From contig CAMUXE010000003.1 in the NCBI GenBank assembly GCA_947164605.1, positions 1-64,000 of the forward strand: a stretch of DNA of 64,000 nucleotides, given 5' to 3'. Each line of letters opens with the position of its first letter. The stretch's first letter is position 1. This DNA is from an uncultured Lachnospiraceae bacterium. GTDB lineage: Bacteria > Bacillota > Clostridia > Lachnospirales > Lachnospiraceae. Below the pieces are notes generated by a model, which had not been told where the DNA came from, did not search any database, and saw only the letters and a program-made list of their open reading frames with translations. A program made the position numbers and the translations under genes. Positions 1 through 10,231 of the stretch are shown here, piece by piece.

Positions 1-82
1 TTTGAATTAGAATATTTCTTAGTTTATTGTATTTATTAATAGTTTTCAAGAAGAAATTTAATTAATTATAAGTTTATAACAA

Positions 83-1057
83 TTAGCCCTGACCTCTTAA
101 CTCCTCGGCAATTTCACTAATCTTTCTTAATCTGTGGTTAACACCAGATTTCCCCACAACTGGATCAAGCATTTCTCCAAGACTTGCCAGATTCATATCC
201 GGATTCTCAAGTCTTACTTGGGCAACAGCTGCCAATTGTGGTTTAAGATAGTCAAGTCCCACAGTATCTCTTATATACTCAATATCCTTAATCTGCTTAA
301 CTGCAGCCTCAATAGTCTTGTTGAGATTTGCAGTTTCACAATTAACCTTGCGATTCACATCGTTTCTCATATCCTTGAGAATCATCACATTGTAAAGCTC
401 CATCTGTGACACATAGGCTCCCATGAGATTAAGGCAATCAGTTATATTAGCCCCCTCCTTGATATAGACAACAAAGTTCCTCTTTCGCTCAACAATCTTT
501 GCATCAAGCTCAAATCCAAGCATAAGTTTCTGAAGTTGAAGGGCCTTATCCTCACTATCTAGCACAATCTCTAAGTGATAGGATTTGTTAGGATCAGAAA
601 GAGAACCTGCTGCAAGAAAAGCTCCTCTGATAAAGGCCTTTCTGCAGCACTCCTTTTGCAAAATCATAGGCTCAGCAAACTTTTTGCATATCTTCTTATC
701 TTCCCATTTAATAGCCATAAGAATTTCATGGAGCAAGTTCTCAGATTTAATAAGAAGGCGATATCTTTTATTTTTATCGCCTTCATACTTAACAACTATA
801 TTATTGTCGCCCAGGTCGTATGTCTTTCCTAGCAGCATCATAAACTTTTCCGCAAGTGTTATATTTTCTGTGACAAGACATAAATAAGAGTTTTCCGGCT
901 CATAAGAGCCATCTTGCTCAGCCTCGATAATACATCCATCCTTATCACATATATAACCATTCAAGGCCAAAATTGAAGCAATCTCAGCAATCCTGCAATG
1001 TCTTGCAGAATCAATCCTTATTTTAAGTTCACTCTTAACTTTAGATGAATAAGACAT
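83..1057 (-). CDS. whiA: WhiA, sporulation/division regulator family (DUF199)
   Basis: 324 residues, normal length for WhiA. The N-terminal two thirds match the LAGLIDADG-like fold (IRGAFLAAGSLSD near residue 145). The C-terminal third is a helix-turn-helix ending in NPDMNLASLGEMLDP and a GKSGVNHRLRKI motif typical of WhiA. The start ATG at 1057 is preceded by an AGGAG site. In Firmicutes WhiA is a DNA-binding protein that influences cell division and chromosome segregation. It is the last gene of the rapZ-whiA pair, two bases behind rapZ, and almost certainly co-transcribed with it. No clear terminator hairpin is visible in the 82 bases that remain downstream in the window. Family assignment is secure; the regulatory targets cannot be read from this sequence. 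Confidence 0.95.
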   Translation of the reverse strand: MSYSSKVKSELKIRIDSARHCRIAEIASILALNGYICDKDGCIIEAEQDGSYEPENSYLCLVTENITLAEKFMMLLGKTYDLGDNNIVVKYEGDKNKRYRLLIKSENLLHEILMAIKWEDKKICKKFAEPMILQKECCRKAFIRGAFLAAGSLSDPNKSYHLEIVLDSEDKALQLQKLMLGFELDAKIVERKRNFVVYIKEGANITDCLNLMGAYVSQMELYNVMILKDMRNDVNRKVNCETANLNKTIEAAVKQIKDIEYIRDTVGLDYLKPQLAAVAQVRLENPDMNLASLGEMLDPVVGKSGVNHRLRKISEIAEELRGQG

Positions 1058-1059
1058 TT

Positions 1060-1938
1060 CTACTCCTGCTTTTTTCTCTTTGAATCCTTATCAATGTCTC
1101 TGTGTTCTACCTTACAACCATATTCTGTTTTCTGAAGCTGGCTTGCCACAGCATTGGCCAGAGTGACCGATCTGTGCTTTCCTCCAGTACAGCCAAAGGC
1201 TATTACCAGGCTGTTTTTTCCCTCCTTGACATAATTAGGAAGAAGAAAACTAATTAAATCCTCAATTTTAGCCAGAAAGGTCTGAGTAGCCTCAGCAGCC
1301 AAAACATAGCTATAAACCGGCTCATCATTGCCAGTAAGATTCTTTAACTCGTCCACATAATATGGGTTTGGCAAAAATCTTACGTCAAATACTAAATCTG
1401 CATCAGAAGGAATTCCATATTTAAAGCCAAAAGACAATACATTCACAAAAAGATTTTTATACTGATTCTCGCCCAAGAAAAGTCTTTCAATCTCCTGTTT
1501 TAAGTCCCTAGTCAGCATCTGAGAAGTGTCTATCTTATAGTCAGCCTTAGACTTTAAGAAGGTCATTCTATCCCTCTCATCAGCTATAGCAGAATCCACC
1601 CTACTGCCATGTGCCAAAGGATGAGATCTTCTTGTCTCCTTATATCTCTTGATAAGAACTGCATCACTACAGTCTATATAGAGCATCTTGTACTTAAATC
1701 TTTCCATCTCCTCCAAAAGAGTCTCAACCTGCTCCCTTGAAAGGCCATTTCTTATATCTATTCCAAGAGCAATCTTGTCATAACCTGTTTTCTGTCCATC
1801 TGCCAACTCGGCAAACTTTGGAATTAAAGCAAGTGGCATATTATCAACACAGTAATATCCTGCATCTTCAAGCACATTTAACGCGGTTGTAATGCCAGCT
1901 CCTGACATTCCGGTGATAATAACAATTTTAGTATCCAC
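1060..1938 (-). CDS. rapZ: RapZ/YvcJ-family nucleotide-binding protein with altered Walker A
   Basis: 292 residues, start GTG, overlapping the murB stop (TAGTG). The family is a P-loop protein: in E. coli RapZ is an RNase adaptor controlling GlmS, and in B. subtilis YvcJ is an NTPase. The C-terminal family block GCTGGKHRSVTLAN is intact. The N-terminal loop reads GMSGAGIT at residues 10-17, so the invariant Walker A lysine is replaced by isoleucine (codon ATT at 1891-1893). Nucleotide hydrolysis through the usual site is therefore doubtful, although the fold and C-terminal domain look complete. It lies in the murB-rapZ-whiA operon, the standard Firmicutes order. Identity is clear; the functional consequence of the substitution is inference. 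Confidence 0.93.
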   Translation of the reverse strand: MDTKIVIITGMSGAGITTALNVLEDAGYYCVDNMPLALIPKFAELADGQKTGYDKIALGIDIRNGLSREQVETLLEEMERFKYKMLYIDCSDAVLIKRYKETRRSHPLAHGSRVDSAIADERDRMTFLKSKADYKIDTSQMLTRDLKQEIERLFLGENQYKNLFVNVLSFGFKYGIPSDADLVFDVRFLPNPYYVDELKNLTGNDEPVYSYVLAAEATQTFLAKIEDLISFLLPNYVKEGKNSLVIAFGCTGGKHRSVTLANAVASQLQKTEYGCKVEHRDIDKDSKRKKQE

Positions 1939-2864
1939 TACATACCTACCTTCTTAATTTCAAGTTCAAGCGATACTCCAGTCATGCCCTCAACCGCACC
2001 TGCTACAATATCAGTAAGTTGAAGAACATCACGGGCACTAGCTCCACCCTTATTAACGATAAAACCTGCATGTTTCTCAGAGACCTGGGCACCACCTATA
2101 GAAAAGCCCTTGAGTCCGGTATCCTGAATAAGCTTAGCTGCTATATACCCCTCAGGCCTCTTAAAAGTCGAGCCCGCATTAGGGTATTCCAGAGGCTGCT
2201 TTTCTTTTCTCGAGTCCATATTTTCCTTAATTTTAGCCTCTATCTGGGCCTTATCACCCTTTTCAAGTTCAAGCTCAGCATCAAGCACTATCATAGCTTG
2301 GTCAGCAATTGCACTTCCTCTGTATCTCAGGCCAAGTTCCTCACCGTAAAGCTCTACAATCTCGCCTTGACTGTCAAGAACTCTGGCCTTGAGAGTAATT
2401 TCCTTCATCTCAGAGCCGTAAGCTCCAGCGTTCATAGCAAGAGCTCCTCCTATAGTACCTGGAATGCCGGCGGCAAATTCCAAGCCACTATATGCCTTAT
2501 CTGCCGCAAGCCTTGATAAACCTATCAGGCTCATACCGGCACTGACCTTAACTTTTACCTTATCTCCATCTTCCTCAAAGCTATATCCTGCACACTTCTG
2601 ACCCACTTTGACTATGACACCCCTAAAACCGTCATCGCTGACCAAAAGATTGCTTCCATTGCCAACAACATAGTAAGCAGCACCAGAAGCCTTAATCAAG
2701 TCTATACAAGGCTTGATATGTTCAATTTGGTCCACATCAAGGAAAAGATCAGCCTTACCACCAATCTTAAAACTTGTGTGTTCCTTCATATCCTCATCAC
2801 GCAGGACATTTTCACTGCCTATCAGCTCACTAAGGCTCGCTTCCAATTTATTTAAATCACTCAT
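1938..2864 (-). CDS. murB: UDP-N-acetylenolpyruvoylglucosamine reductase
   Basis: 308 residues, usual length for the short (type II) MurB. It reduces UDP-GlcNAc-enolpyruvate to UDP-MurNAc in the cytoplasm, the second committed step of peptidoglycan synthesis, using FAD and NADPH. The FAD-binding block is visible (YYVVGNGSNLLVSDDGFRG, near residue 65), followed by AGIPGTIGGALAMNAGAYG. The catalytic serine segment NAGSTFKRP and GAQVSEKHAGF occur in the C-terminal half. It sits two bases behind the glucokinase gene and overlaps rapZ, so a single transcript is expected. Confidence 0.96.
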   Translation of the reverse strand: MSDLNKLEASLSELIGSENVLRDEDMKEHTSFKIGGKADLFLDVDQIEHIKPCIDLIKASGAAYYVVGNGSNLLVSDDGFRGVIVKVGQKCAGYSFEEDGDKVKVKVSAGMSLIGLSRLAADKAYSGLEFAAGIPGTIGGALAMNAGAYGSEMKEITLKARVLDSQGEIVELYGEELGLRYRGSAIADQAMIVLDAELELEKGDKAQIEAKIKENMDSRKEKQPLEYPNAGSTFKRPEGYIAAKLIQDTGLKGFSIGGAQVSEKHAGFIVNKGGASARDVLQLTDIVAGAVEGMTGVSLELEIKKVGM

Positions 2865-2866
2865 CT

Positions 2867-3775
2867 TTACTCATACCTGTTTAAAATCATCCTCGCACAA
2901 CCATAAATTCCAGCATCGTTGCCAAGTTTTGCCCTAAGTATCTTTGTCTTCTTACTCGAATGAAAGGCCCTCTTTGCATATGAAGCCCTTATCTTCTCAA
3001 TAAATTTCTCACCAGCAGCGGCCACTCCACCGCCAATCAAGAAACACTCGGGATCCACAACACATGCAACTGCTGCCATAGCTTTGCCCAGAGCCTCAGC
3101 CGCAGTATCAATAGCCTTGACAGCAAGCTCATCACCGGCATAAGCCCGGTCAAATGCTTCCTTTGCGTCCGCAGTACCAGCCATCCTCGCAATCGCCGTT
3201 GCCGATGCAAGCTGTTCAAGACAACCTCTATTTCCACAAGAGCAGTCAAAATCCAAATCATCAGACACTGGTATATGTCCGATTTCTGCTGCAGCGCCAT
3301 TGACTCCGTCTATGATATTTCCATCCATAATAAGACCTCCGCCAACACCAGTGCCTATAGTAACCATCATCATGCTGGAGTACTCCTTAGCCCCGCCGTC
3401 AAAAAACTCGCCCAGAGCTGCCACATTGGCATCATTGCCCACTATAACCCAATCTCTTGGAATTCCCATAGCCTCAGACAACTTGCTTGAAACATCTACA
3501 AGTCCCCAACCCAGGTTGACGCACCTGTTAACAGTAGTATGTCCCAGAACTGCACCTGGTACATCTATACCTATGCCAACAATATCAGCCAGACCTGCCT
3601 GTCTTTCTTCAAGACTTCTTAAGAGTTCCCTTGCAATGTCATCTATAATATTTTGGCCATTGTTGCTTGTATCTGTGGGAATATCTCCTTTGCTTATGAG
3701 ATTTCCATTTATGTCAAAAAGTCCTATTTTGATCCTAGTTCCGCCCAGATCAATACCAAAGATAATTTTACTCAT
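2867..3775 (-). CDS. glk: ROK-family glucokinase
   Basis: 302 residues from the ATG at 3775 (an upstream in-frame ATG at 3787 would add four residues; MSKIIFGIDLGGT fits the family N-terminus better). It phosphorylates glucose with ATP to glucose-6-phosphate. Seen: phosphate-1 motif GIDLGGTRIKIG, VGNDANVAALGE, TIGTGVGGGLI, and the ROK zinc motif CSCGNRGCLE near residue 180. The start overlaps the hprK stop by 8 bp (ATGAGTAA), so translation is coupled to the HPr kinase that governs carbon catabolite control, a sensible pairing. Substrate specificity within ROK kinases cannot be proven from sequence, but the ExGH motif (AAEIGHIP) fits a glucokinase. Confidence 0.9.
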   Translation of the reverse strand: MSKIIFGIDLGGTRIKIGLFDINGNLISKGDIPTDTSNNGQNIIDDIARELLRSLEERQAGLADIVGIGIDVPGAVLGHTTVNRCVNLGWGLVDVSSKLSEAMGIPRDWVIVGNDANVAALGEFFDGGAKEYSSMMMVTIGTGVGGGLIMDGNIIDGVNGAAAEIGHIPVSDDLDFDCSCGNRGCLEQLASATAIARMAGTADAKEAFDRAYAGDELAVKAIDTAAEALGKAMAAVACVVDPECFLIGGGVAAAGEKFIEKIRASYAKRAFHSSKKTKILRAKLGNDAGIYGCARMILNRYE

Positions 3776-4715
3776 CGTCCTCATCATCTTTCATAAGATT
3801 TTCCTGAACCCTGCGATATAGCTCCTTAGCAGCGTTGTAACCCATCTTCTTCTGTCTGTGGTTAACCGCTGCAGCCTCAACAATAACAGCTAAGTTTCTA
3901 CCAGGTCTTACAGGAAGCGAATGACATACAACCTTGTTGCCAAGATACTCAATATATTCCTCCTCAAGGCCCAATCTGTCATATTCCTTATCTCTGTTCC
4001 AATCCTCGAGTTTGATTACCATGTCTATGGCCTGAGTTTCCTTGATAGACTCAACACCAAAAAGAGTCTTAACATCGATAATACCTATACCTCTGAGCTC
4101 AATAAAATACTTTGTGACACCAGGAGCTGAGCCGATAAGAGTCTCATCAGATACCTTTCTTATCTCCACCGCGTCATCAGTTACAAGTCTGTGGCCTCTC
4201 TTAATAAGCTCCAAAGCAGCCTCGCTCTTACCAATACCACTCTCGCCTGTTATGAGAACACCTTCACCATATACATCAACAAGAACACCGTGAATTACAA
4301 TAAGTGGTGCAAGCTGGACATTGAGCCATCTAATAACCTCTGCCATAAAGGTTGAGGTAGACTCATCAGATAAAAGAATAGGAATCTGGTACTTTGAAGC
4401 CAGCTTAACAACTGATTCCTCAGGTCTTAAACCTCTACAGAAAACTAAACAAGGAATATTGCTTGAAAGCAACTGATCGTATCTCTCATATCTCTCCTCG
4501 TCAGTTAAACTTGCCAGGTATGAATACTCCACATTACCTATAATCTGAATTCTATCATTATCAAACTGATCATAGAAGCCAGTCAACTGAAGAGCCGGTC
4601 TGTTAACCTCTGGAATGTGAAGCCAAATTCCAGTAGTATCCACATCTTCGGTGATATTGGTCAATTGCATCTTGTTTATAACTTTAGATAATTTAACTCT
4701 CTCTGTATTGTTCAT
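3768..4715 (-). CDS. hprK: HPr kinase/phosphorylase
   Basis: 315 residues from the ATG at 4715, which has a GGGAGG site seven bases upstream; a longer in-frame start at 4730 lacks one. HprK phosphorylates HPr on Ser46 and reverses this with phosphate, the sensor step of carbon catabolite repression in Firmicutes. Seen: Walker A GESGIGKS in the central region, the family segment ELRGIGIIDVKTLFG, and the C-terminal HprK signature region (VCHSLPVRPGRNLAVIVEAA). The N-terminal domain shows the usual low conservation. It is the first gene of the hprK-glk-murB-rapZ-whiA run and follows a terminator that closes the uvrC unit. Confidence 0.95.
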   Translation of the reverse strand: MNNTERVKLSKVINKMQLTNITEDVDTTGIWLHIPEVNRPALQLTGFYDQFDNDRIQIIGNVEYSYLASLTDEERYERYDQLLSSNIPCLVFCRGLRPEESVVKLASKYQIPILLSDESTSTFMAEVIRWLNVQLAPLIVIHGVLVDVYGEGVLITGESGIGKSEAALELIKRGHRLVTDDAVEIRKVSDETLIGSAPGVTKYFIELRGIGIIDVKTLFGVESIKETQAIDMVIKLEDWNRDKEYDRLGLEEEYIEYLGNKVVCHSLPVRPGRNLAVIVEAAAVNHRQKKMGYNAAKELYRRVQENLMKDDEDDE

Positions 4716-4766
4716 AAAAAGGCCTCCCATACAACATACATATACATAAATTTAACACAAAATAAA

Positions 4767-4799
4767 GAAAGCAACAACCTGTAATAGGTTCTTGCTTTC
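4767..4799 (-). terminator. Intrinsic terminator after uvrC
   Basis: On the minus strand, a 14-bp near-perfect stem (GAAAGCAAGAACCT paired with AGGTTGTTGCTTTC, one mismatch, loop ATTAC) is followed by TTTATTTTG. It lies between uvrC, which ends at 4867, and the hprK start, separating the two transcription units. Confidence 0.8.
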
Positions 4800-4866
4800 C
4801 CAATCCGTCATTCTAAATTGCTAAGATTTACAGCTATCTCTTCCTGCAAGATAACAAAAACAAATC

Positions 4867-6690
4867 CTAGTGAAAGAAGTTATAGACATTCTCAGCCACT
4901 AGCTTATTCATCCCATCACAGGCGGCAAGTTCATCAATACTGGCCTCTCTAATTCTTGAGATATCACCAAAAGCCTTCATCAGAGCCTTTCTTCTCTCAG
5001 GTCCTATGCCCTCTATACTGTCAAGTATAGACGAAACCTGAGCCTTACCTCTCAGACTTCTGTGGTACTCTATGGCAAATCTGTGGGCTTCATCCTGTAT
5101 CCTGGTTATGAGCTTAAATCCCTCAGAGTGAGTATCTATAGCAATCTCGACATTATTATAATAAAGTCCCCTGGTATTGTGATGATCATCCTTTACCATG
5201 CCCGCAACCGGAATATTTAGCTTCAATTCATCCAAAACTTCCAAAGCTATATTGACCTGGCCTCTTCCACCATCCATCAGAAGTATATCAGGCATAATCT
5301 CAAAACCCTTAGAACCTTCCTTGGCTCTAATAAACCTTCTAGTCAGGACCTCTCTCATGCTGGCATAATCATTAGGGCCCTTGACCGTCTTTATCTTAAA
5401 TTTCCTATAGTCGTGTTTTAATGGCTTTCCATCCTCAAAGACAACCATAGATCCTACAGACTCTATACCACTCGTGTTGGAGATATCATAGGCCTCAGCC
5501 CTTCTTATGGTGCCAATTCCAAGCCATGAAGCAATTTCATTCATAGCACCTACAGTTTTTGCCATCTCCCTCTTGATCTTCTCTCCATCCTTTATAAGCA
5601 CCATCTGAGCATTCTTATAGGCAAGTTCAACCAGCTTTTCCTTGTCGCCCTTCTTAGGCACAAGAATTGAAACCTTTCTGTGTTTGAGTCCACCCAGCCA
5701 CTCAGCAAGGACATCGCCGTCCTCAATTTCACACTCAAGCATGACAATCGAAGGTATATAAGGGGTTCCACCATAGTACTGTTTTACAAACTGGGACAAA
5801 ATCTCTGCCTTGCTGTCACCCTCAGCCACAGACATATGGAAGTGATCTCTTCCAAGCATCTTGCCTCCTCTTATAAAGAAGACCTGAACCACCGCATCAT
5901 TGCCGTCACTGGCACAAGCTATAACATCCTTATCCAGATTGTCATCTGACGTAATCTTCTGCTTCTGGGCCACCTGAGCCACGGAATTTATCAAATCCCT
6001 ATACTTGGCCGCCTCCTCAAAATTGAGTTCATCACTAGCCTTTAACATCTTACTTTCAAGCTCCTTAAGAATCTCTGCATAATTTCCATTCAAGAATGAG
6101 ATGACCTTATAAATATTTTCCTTGTAATCGCTTTGACTGATCATGCCCTGACAAGGCGCTGAACACTGACCTATATGATAATTTAGGCAAACCCTGTCCT
6201 TACCTATATCATCGGGCAGTCTCCTAGAACAAGTCCTGATTTTATAGAGCTTACAGAGGAGTTCAATAGTCTCCTTAACTGCTGTCGCTGATGTATATGG
6301 TCCAAAATATTTAGCCTTGGCATTGTGCCTTGCATCCCTTGAAAAAAGCACTCTTGGATAAGCCTCATCCACTGTAACTTTGATAAAGGGGTAAGTCTTA
6401 TCATCTTTAAGCATAGTATTATACTTTGGGCTGTGCTCCTTGATAAGATTGGACTCAAGAACCAGAGCCTCAAGCTCTGAGTCTGTGATTATATATTCAA
6501 AATGATCAACCAAAGACACCATTCTGTCAATCTTAGCAGAATGTTTAGTGCTTTCCCTAAAATAGGAGCTGACCCTGCGCTTGAGGTTGATAGCCTTTCC
6601 CACATATATAATCATGTCCTTCTTGTCATGCATTATATAGACACCAGGTTTAGTCGGCACTTTCTTTAATTCTTCTTTTATATCAAACAT
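4867..6690 (-). CDS. uvrC: UvrABC system protein C, excinuclease subunit
   Basis: 607 residues, normal for UvrC. With UvrB it makes both incisions around bulky DNA lesions in nucleotide excision repair. Domains in order: GIY-YIG nuclease ([18 protein letters not shown], residues 16-33), the four-cysteine stretch CSRRL...[15 protein letters not shown] near 155-182, a UVR motif binding UvrB ([13 protein letters not shown], about residue 215), the RNase H-like 5'-incision domain ([20 protein letters not shown] block), and C-terminal helix-hairpin-helix repeats ([17 protein letters not shown]). The start overlaps the end of the MATE gene by 8 bp, so the two are translationally coupled. Confidence 0.97.
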   Translation of the reverse strand: MFDIKEELKKVPTKPGVYIMHDKKDMIIYVGKAINLKRRVSSYFRESTKHSAKIDRMVSLVDHFEYIITDSELEALVLESNLIKEHSPKYNTMLKDDKTYPFIKVTVDEAYPRVLFSRDARHNAKAKYFGPYTSATAVKETIELLCKLYKIRTCSRRLPDDIGKDRVCLNYHIGQCSAPCQGMISQSDYKENIYKVISFLNGNYAEILKELESKMLKASDELNFEEAAKYRDLINSVAQVAQKQKITSDDNLDKDVIACASDGNDAVVQVFFIRGGKMLGRDHFHMSVAEGDSKAEILSQFVKQYYGGTPYIPSIVMLECEIEDGDVLAEWLGGLKHRKVSILVPKKGDKEKLVELAYKNAQMVLIKDGEKIKREMAKTVGAMNEIASWLGIGTIRRAEAYDISNTSGIESVGSMVVFEDGKPLKHDYRKFKIKTVKGPNDYASMREVLTRRFIRAKEGSKGFEIMPDILLMDGGRGQVNIALEVLDELKLNIPVAGMVKDDHHNTRGLYYNNVEIAIDTHSEGFKLITRIQDEAHRFAIEYHRSLRGKAQVSSILDSIEGIGPERRKALMKAFGDISRIREASIDELAACDGMNKLVAENVYNFFH

Positions 6691-8056
6691 ATTCCTGATT
6701 CTTTCTATCTTTCGGCAAATGTATCAGATAATAGGCAATAAATGGCACTGATGTTGAAAATGACAAAACATCAGCTACTGTCTGTGTAGCCTGTATTCCA
6801 GTGGCACCGAACAATGCAGCCATCAAATACAGGGATGGGATGAAGTAGATACCACTTCTAAGCATTGACAAAAGGGTAGCTCTAAACTTCTGTCCCGAAG
6901 ACTGAAGAGTCATATTAGATAAAACTACCATAGGCTGCAAAAAAAGCCCCGCGCACTGAAACTTCAAGGCAGGTGTTCCGAAGGCTATAACGTCAGGATC
7001 ATTTCTAAATAGACCTATGGCCTGATTTGAAAGACATAGGCCTATAACAGCCATAATGCCCAGCATGATTTCAGCTAGGATAAAAGTAGACTTAAAAGCC
7101 TTTTTTACTCTTGAATAGATACCAGCTCCGTAGTTAAAGCCACAAACCGGCTGAAAGCCCTGTCCTAAGCCCAAACCTACTGCAAATATAAACATTGTAA
7201 TCTTTGTGACAATACTCATTCCTGCTACAGCTGCGTCTCCATAAACTCTTGCCTGCTGATTGAGCAGCATTGTAGATACGCTGGTTAAAGCCTGTCTCAT
7301 CAGACTTGGAAGTCCTGTACCCATAATATCCAATATCAGAGGAATATTCTTGGTAAATCTCTTAAGTGAAATCTTACTCTGAGTCTTGCCTGACAAGAAC
7401 ATATATATGAGGATAGCAAAACTTATAAGTTGAGAGATTGCTGTAGAAATACCAGCTCCTGCTATACCAAGATTTAAGCCAAACATCAGAATAGGATCAC
7501 ATACTATATTGATTATTGCACCCGACACAAGGCCTAACATAGCAAGTGATGCCCTTCCTTCATATCTAAGTACATTATTCAAAACAAAGGTAGAAACCGA
7601 GAAAGGGGCTGCCAGCATGATAAAAATCAAATATTTTTTAGCATATGGAAGAATTGTATCAGTGCTGCCCAGCATGTATATAAGAGGATCTATAAAAATA
7701 AACCCTAAAAGGGCTATAATTATGCCCGAAAAAAAGGCAATAAAAAAACTTGTTGAGGCCGTCTCAGTTGCACTGTCTATGTCCTTAGCTCCAAGCCTTC
7801 TTGAAATAATACTTCCCGCACCTTGTCCAAACATAAAGCCAAAAGCCTGCAATATAGCCATAAAGGCAAATACAATTCCTACAGCTCCACTTGCACTGGT
7901 ATCTATAAGACCGACAAACTTTGTGTCAACCATATTGTAAAGATTGGTCACCAGCATGCTTATAGTGGTCGGTATTCCCAACTCAATAACCAGTGGCGTA
8001 ACAGGTTTTTGAGTCATCTTATCAAATTGTGTCTTATATTTTATCTTACTGCTCAT
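6683..8056 (-). CDS. MATE-family multidrug/cation efflux transporter
   Basis: 457 residues with about twelve hydrophobic membrane segments. The N-terminal MATE pattern is visible ([29 protein letters not shown], residues about 21-49), as are the repeated inner-half motif and [15 protein letters not shown] in the second half. MATE proteins export drugs or metabolites in exchange for Na+ or H+; the substrate cannot be told from sequence. It is the first gene of a two-gene unit with uvrC, 8 bp overlap. It is unlike PelG at 34 kb, which shares the superfamily but not the closer motifs. Confidence 0.88.
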   Translation of the reverse strand: MSSKIKYKTQFDKMTQKPVTPLVIELGIPTTISMLVTNLYNMVDTKFVGLIDTSASGAVGIVFAFMAILQAFGFMFGQGAGSIISRRLGAKDIDSATETASTSFFIAFFSGIIIALLGFIFIDPLIYMLGSTDTILPYAKKYLIFIMLAAPFSVSTFVLNNVLRYEGRASLAMLGLVSGAIINIVCDPILMFGLNLGIAGAGISTAISQLISFAILIYMFLSGKTQSKISLKRFTKNIPLILDIMGTGLPSLMRQALTSVSTMLLNQQARVYGDAAVAGMSIVTKITMFIFAVGLGLGQGFQPVCGFNYGAGIYSRVKKAFKSTFILAEIMLGIMAVIGLCLSNQAIGLFRNDPDVIAFGTPALKFQCAGLFLQPMVVLSNMTLQSSGQKFRATLLSMLRSGIYFIPSLYLMAALFGATGIQATQTVADVLSFSTSVPFIAYYLIHLPKDRKNQEYV

Positions 8057-8144
8057 AAAGGCCTACTTCTTTTCCTTAATTTCCTGCTGGCTTTCTCACT
8101 TTTAGCCAATTTCTCTCGTATAAAAATTTTTCTAGTATAAATCA

Positions 8145-8187
8145 AAACCCCGAAGAAAGGAGGCCATAGGACCATTTCCCCGGGGTT
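8145..8187 (-). terminator. Terminator after transketolase
   Basis: A long hairpin on the minus strand has base stem AACCCCG/CGGGGTT enclosing GGGAAATGG...CCTCCTTTC, and is followed by TTTTGATT. It starts about 17 bases beyond the tkt stop at 8205. Confidence 0.7.
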
Positions 8188-8204
8188 AATTATTAAAAAC
8201 TTAA

Positions 8205-10193
8205 TTAAAGGCTCTTTACTGCCTCTGCAACTGCGTCACTTGTAAAACCAAAATGATCGAAGAGGAAGCTATATGGAGCTGATGCACCAAATCCATGCAT
8301 TGAGATAACCTTACCGTCAAGTCCTACATAGCGGTACCATCCAAAATCAGAAAGGGCTTCAACCGCAACTCTCTTTCTAACACTCTTTGGAAGTACTGAC
8401 TCCTTATACTCATCAGACTGAGCCTCGAATACATCCATACTTGGCATGCTCACTACTCTTGCATCAATTCCGTCAGCTAAAAGCTTAGCCTTAGCCTCTA
8501 CTGCAAGGTGAACCTCTGAGCCAGAAGCGATAATGATAGCATCTGGAACTTCCTTACTTGAATCATCGATAATATATCCACCCTTAAGGGCTCCCTTGCC
8601 TGTTCCTGGCAACTGAGGAAGGTTCTGTCTAGTAAGAACGAGACCTGTAGGAGTCTCCTTTGACTCATATGCATACATCCATGCTGCAGCTGTCTCAGCC
8701 CTATCGCAAGGTCTGTAAACAGTGAAGTTTGGCATAGATCTAAAAGCTGCAAGCTGCTCGATTGGCTCATGTGTTGGACCATCTTCGCCTACACCGATTG
8801 AATCATGTGTAAATACATAGATAATTGGCAACTTCATAAGAGCTGAAAGTCTAGCCATAGGCTTTGTGTAATCGGAGAATACGAAGAAAGTACCCTCATA
8901 TGGTCTGATTCCGCCGTGGAGATACATACCATTGACAATTGATGTCATAGCCTGCTCTCTAACTCCGAAGTGCATATTTCTGCCGCCGTAGTTGTCCTTA
9001 GAGAAATCAGAAATTCCCTTAAGATTAGTCTTATTAGAAGGAGCAAGGTCTGCTGAACCACCCATAAGGTTTGGAGCATAATCCTTAATCATATTTAAGA
9101 CATCTCCAGATGTAGCTCTGGTTGCCATAGCCTTGTCGCCCTTATTCCAGTACTCGTCTGAATTGAAAAGTTCACTCAAATCATAGCCTTCAAAGTATGA
9201 ATCCCACTGGCTTGCAAGCTCTGGATACTCATTCTTGTAAGCCTCAAAGAGCTTATTCCACTCTTCCTCAGCCTTAGCGCCCTTGTCAGCATAAGACTTA
9301 TAATTCTCATATACGCTCTCAGGCACGTCAAATGCGCCTTCACAAGGCCATTCCAGGTTTTCCCTCAAGGCCTTAACATTGTCCTCACCGAGTGGAGCAC
9401 CATGAGCATCAGCTGTGCCCTGCTTAGCAGGACATCCGAAACCGATAAGAGTATTAATCTTGATAAGAGTTGGGTGCTCGCTGTCAGCCTTAGCCTCCTC
9501 AATTGCTCTTCCGATAGCCTCAAGATCATTTCCGTCTTCAACCTCAAGAGTCTGGAAGCCGAAAGCCTTGAATCTTGTAACAACATCCTCAGTGAAAGCA
9601 AGATCAGTGCTGCCTTCAATTGAAATCTTGTTAGAGTCATAGAGAACTATGAGCTTGCCTAAGCCAAGAGTTCCTGCAAGTGAAAAGCACTCTGAAGAGA
9701 TACCTTCCATCATACAACCGTCACCGCCGAGTACGTATGTGTAGTGGTCTACAATATCATAATTTTCCTTGTTGAATACAGCAGCAAGATGTCTCTCAGC
9801 AATTGCCATACCAACAGCCATTGCCATACCCTGTCCAAGTGGACCTGTTGTAGCTTCAACACCGATAGTGTGGCCATACTCAGGATGTCCTGGAGTCTTT
9901 GATCCAAACTGTCTGAACTCAGATAAGTCCTTAGCACTTAAATCACCATATCCAAAGAGGTGAAGAAGTGAGTAAAGTAACATAGAGCCATGTCCACCAG
10001 AAAGGATAAATCTGTCTCTATTTTTCCATTCTGGATCCTTAGGATTGTGATTCATGTGCTTTGTCCACAATTCATAAGCCATAGGTGCAGCTCCAAGTGG
10101 CAAGCCAGGATGTCCTGAATTTGCCTTCTGTATAGCTTCCGCTGACAAAACTCTGATTGCATTTACTGACAACTTGTCAATATTGTTACTCAT
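8205..10193 (-). CDS. tkt: Transketolase
   Basis: 662 residues, full length. It is the thiamine-diphosphate enzyme of the non-oxidative pentose phosphate pathway, transferring two-carbon units between sugar phosphates. Seen: ILSGGHGSMLLYSLLHL near residue 63, the ThDP motif GDGCMMEGISSE near 155, the pyrimidine-binding domain (GVREQAMTSIVNGMYLHGG, TSDxxxEDGPTHEP-type block SIGVGEDGPTHEPIEQL), and a C-terminal domain with IASGSEVHLAVEA. An AGAGG ribosome site precedes the ATG. It follows the 1256-residue gene by 38 bases, so read-through is possible, and it ends in its own terminator. Confidence 0.97.
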   Translation of the reverse strand: MSNNIDKLSVNAIRVLSAEAIQKANSGHPGLPLGAAPMAYELWTKHMNHNPKDPEWKNRDRFILSGGHGSMLLYSLLHLFGYGDLSAKDLSEFRQFGSKTPGHPEYGHTIGVEATTGPLGQGMAMAVGMAIAERHLAAVFNKENYDIVDHYTYVLGGDGCMMEGISSECFSLAGTLGLGKLIVLYDSNKISIEGSTDLAFTEDVVTRFKAFGFQTLEVEDGNDLEAIGRAIEEAKADSEHPTLIKINTLIGFGCPAKQGTADAHGAPLGEDNVKALRENLEWPCEGAFDVPESVYENYKSYADKGAKAEEEWNKLFEAYKNEYPELASQWDSYFEGYDLSELFNSDEYWNKGDKAMATRATSGDVLNMIKDYAPNLMGGSADLAPSNKTNLKGISDFSKDNYGGRNMHFGVREQAMTSIVNGMYLHGGIRPYEGTFFVFSDYTKPMARLSALMKLPIIYVFTHDSIGVGEDGPTHEPIEQLAAFRSMPNFTVYRPCDRAETAAAWMYAYESKETPTGLVLTRQNLPQLPGTGKGALKGGYIIDDSSKEVPDAIIIASGSEVHLAVEAKAKLLADGIDARVVSMPSMDVFEAQSDEYKESVLPKSVRKRVAVEALSDFGWYRYVGLDGKVISMHGFGASAPYSFLFDHFGFTSDAVAEAVKSL

Positions 10194-10231
10194 CTTAACC
10201 TCTTTTCATACTCATCTTGTGAGTTATTTAA

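Noticed and set aside
1..82. Possible terminator after whiA
   Set aside because: The stretch is A/T-rich but I could not find a convincing stem followed by a U-tract before the window edge.
2019..2516. 165-residue plus-strand frame inside murB
   Set aside because: Fully opposite a clear murB with all motifs; no independent evidence of coding.
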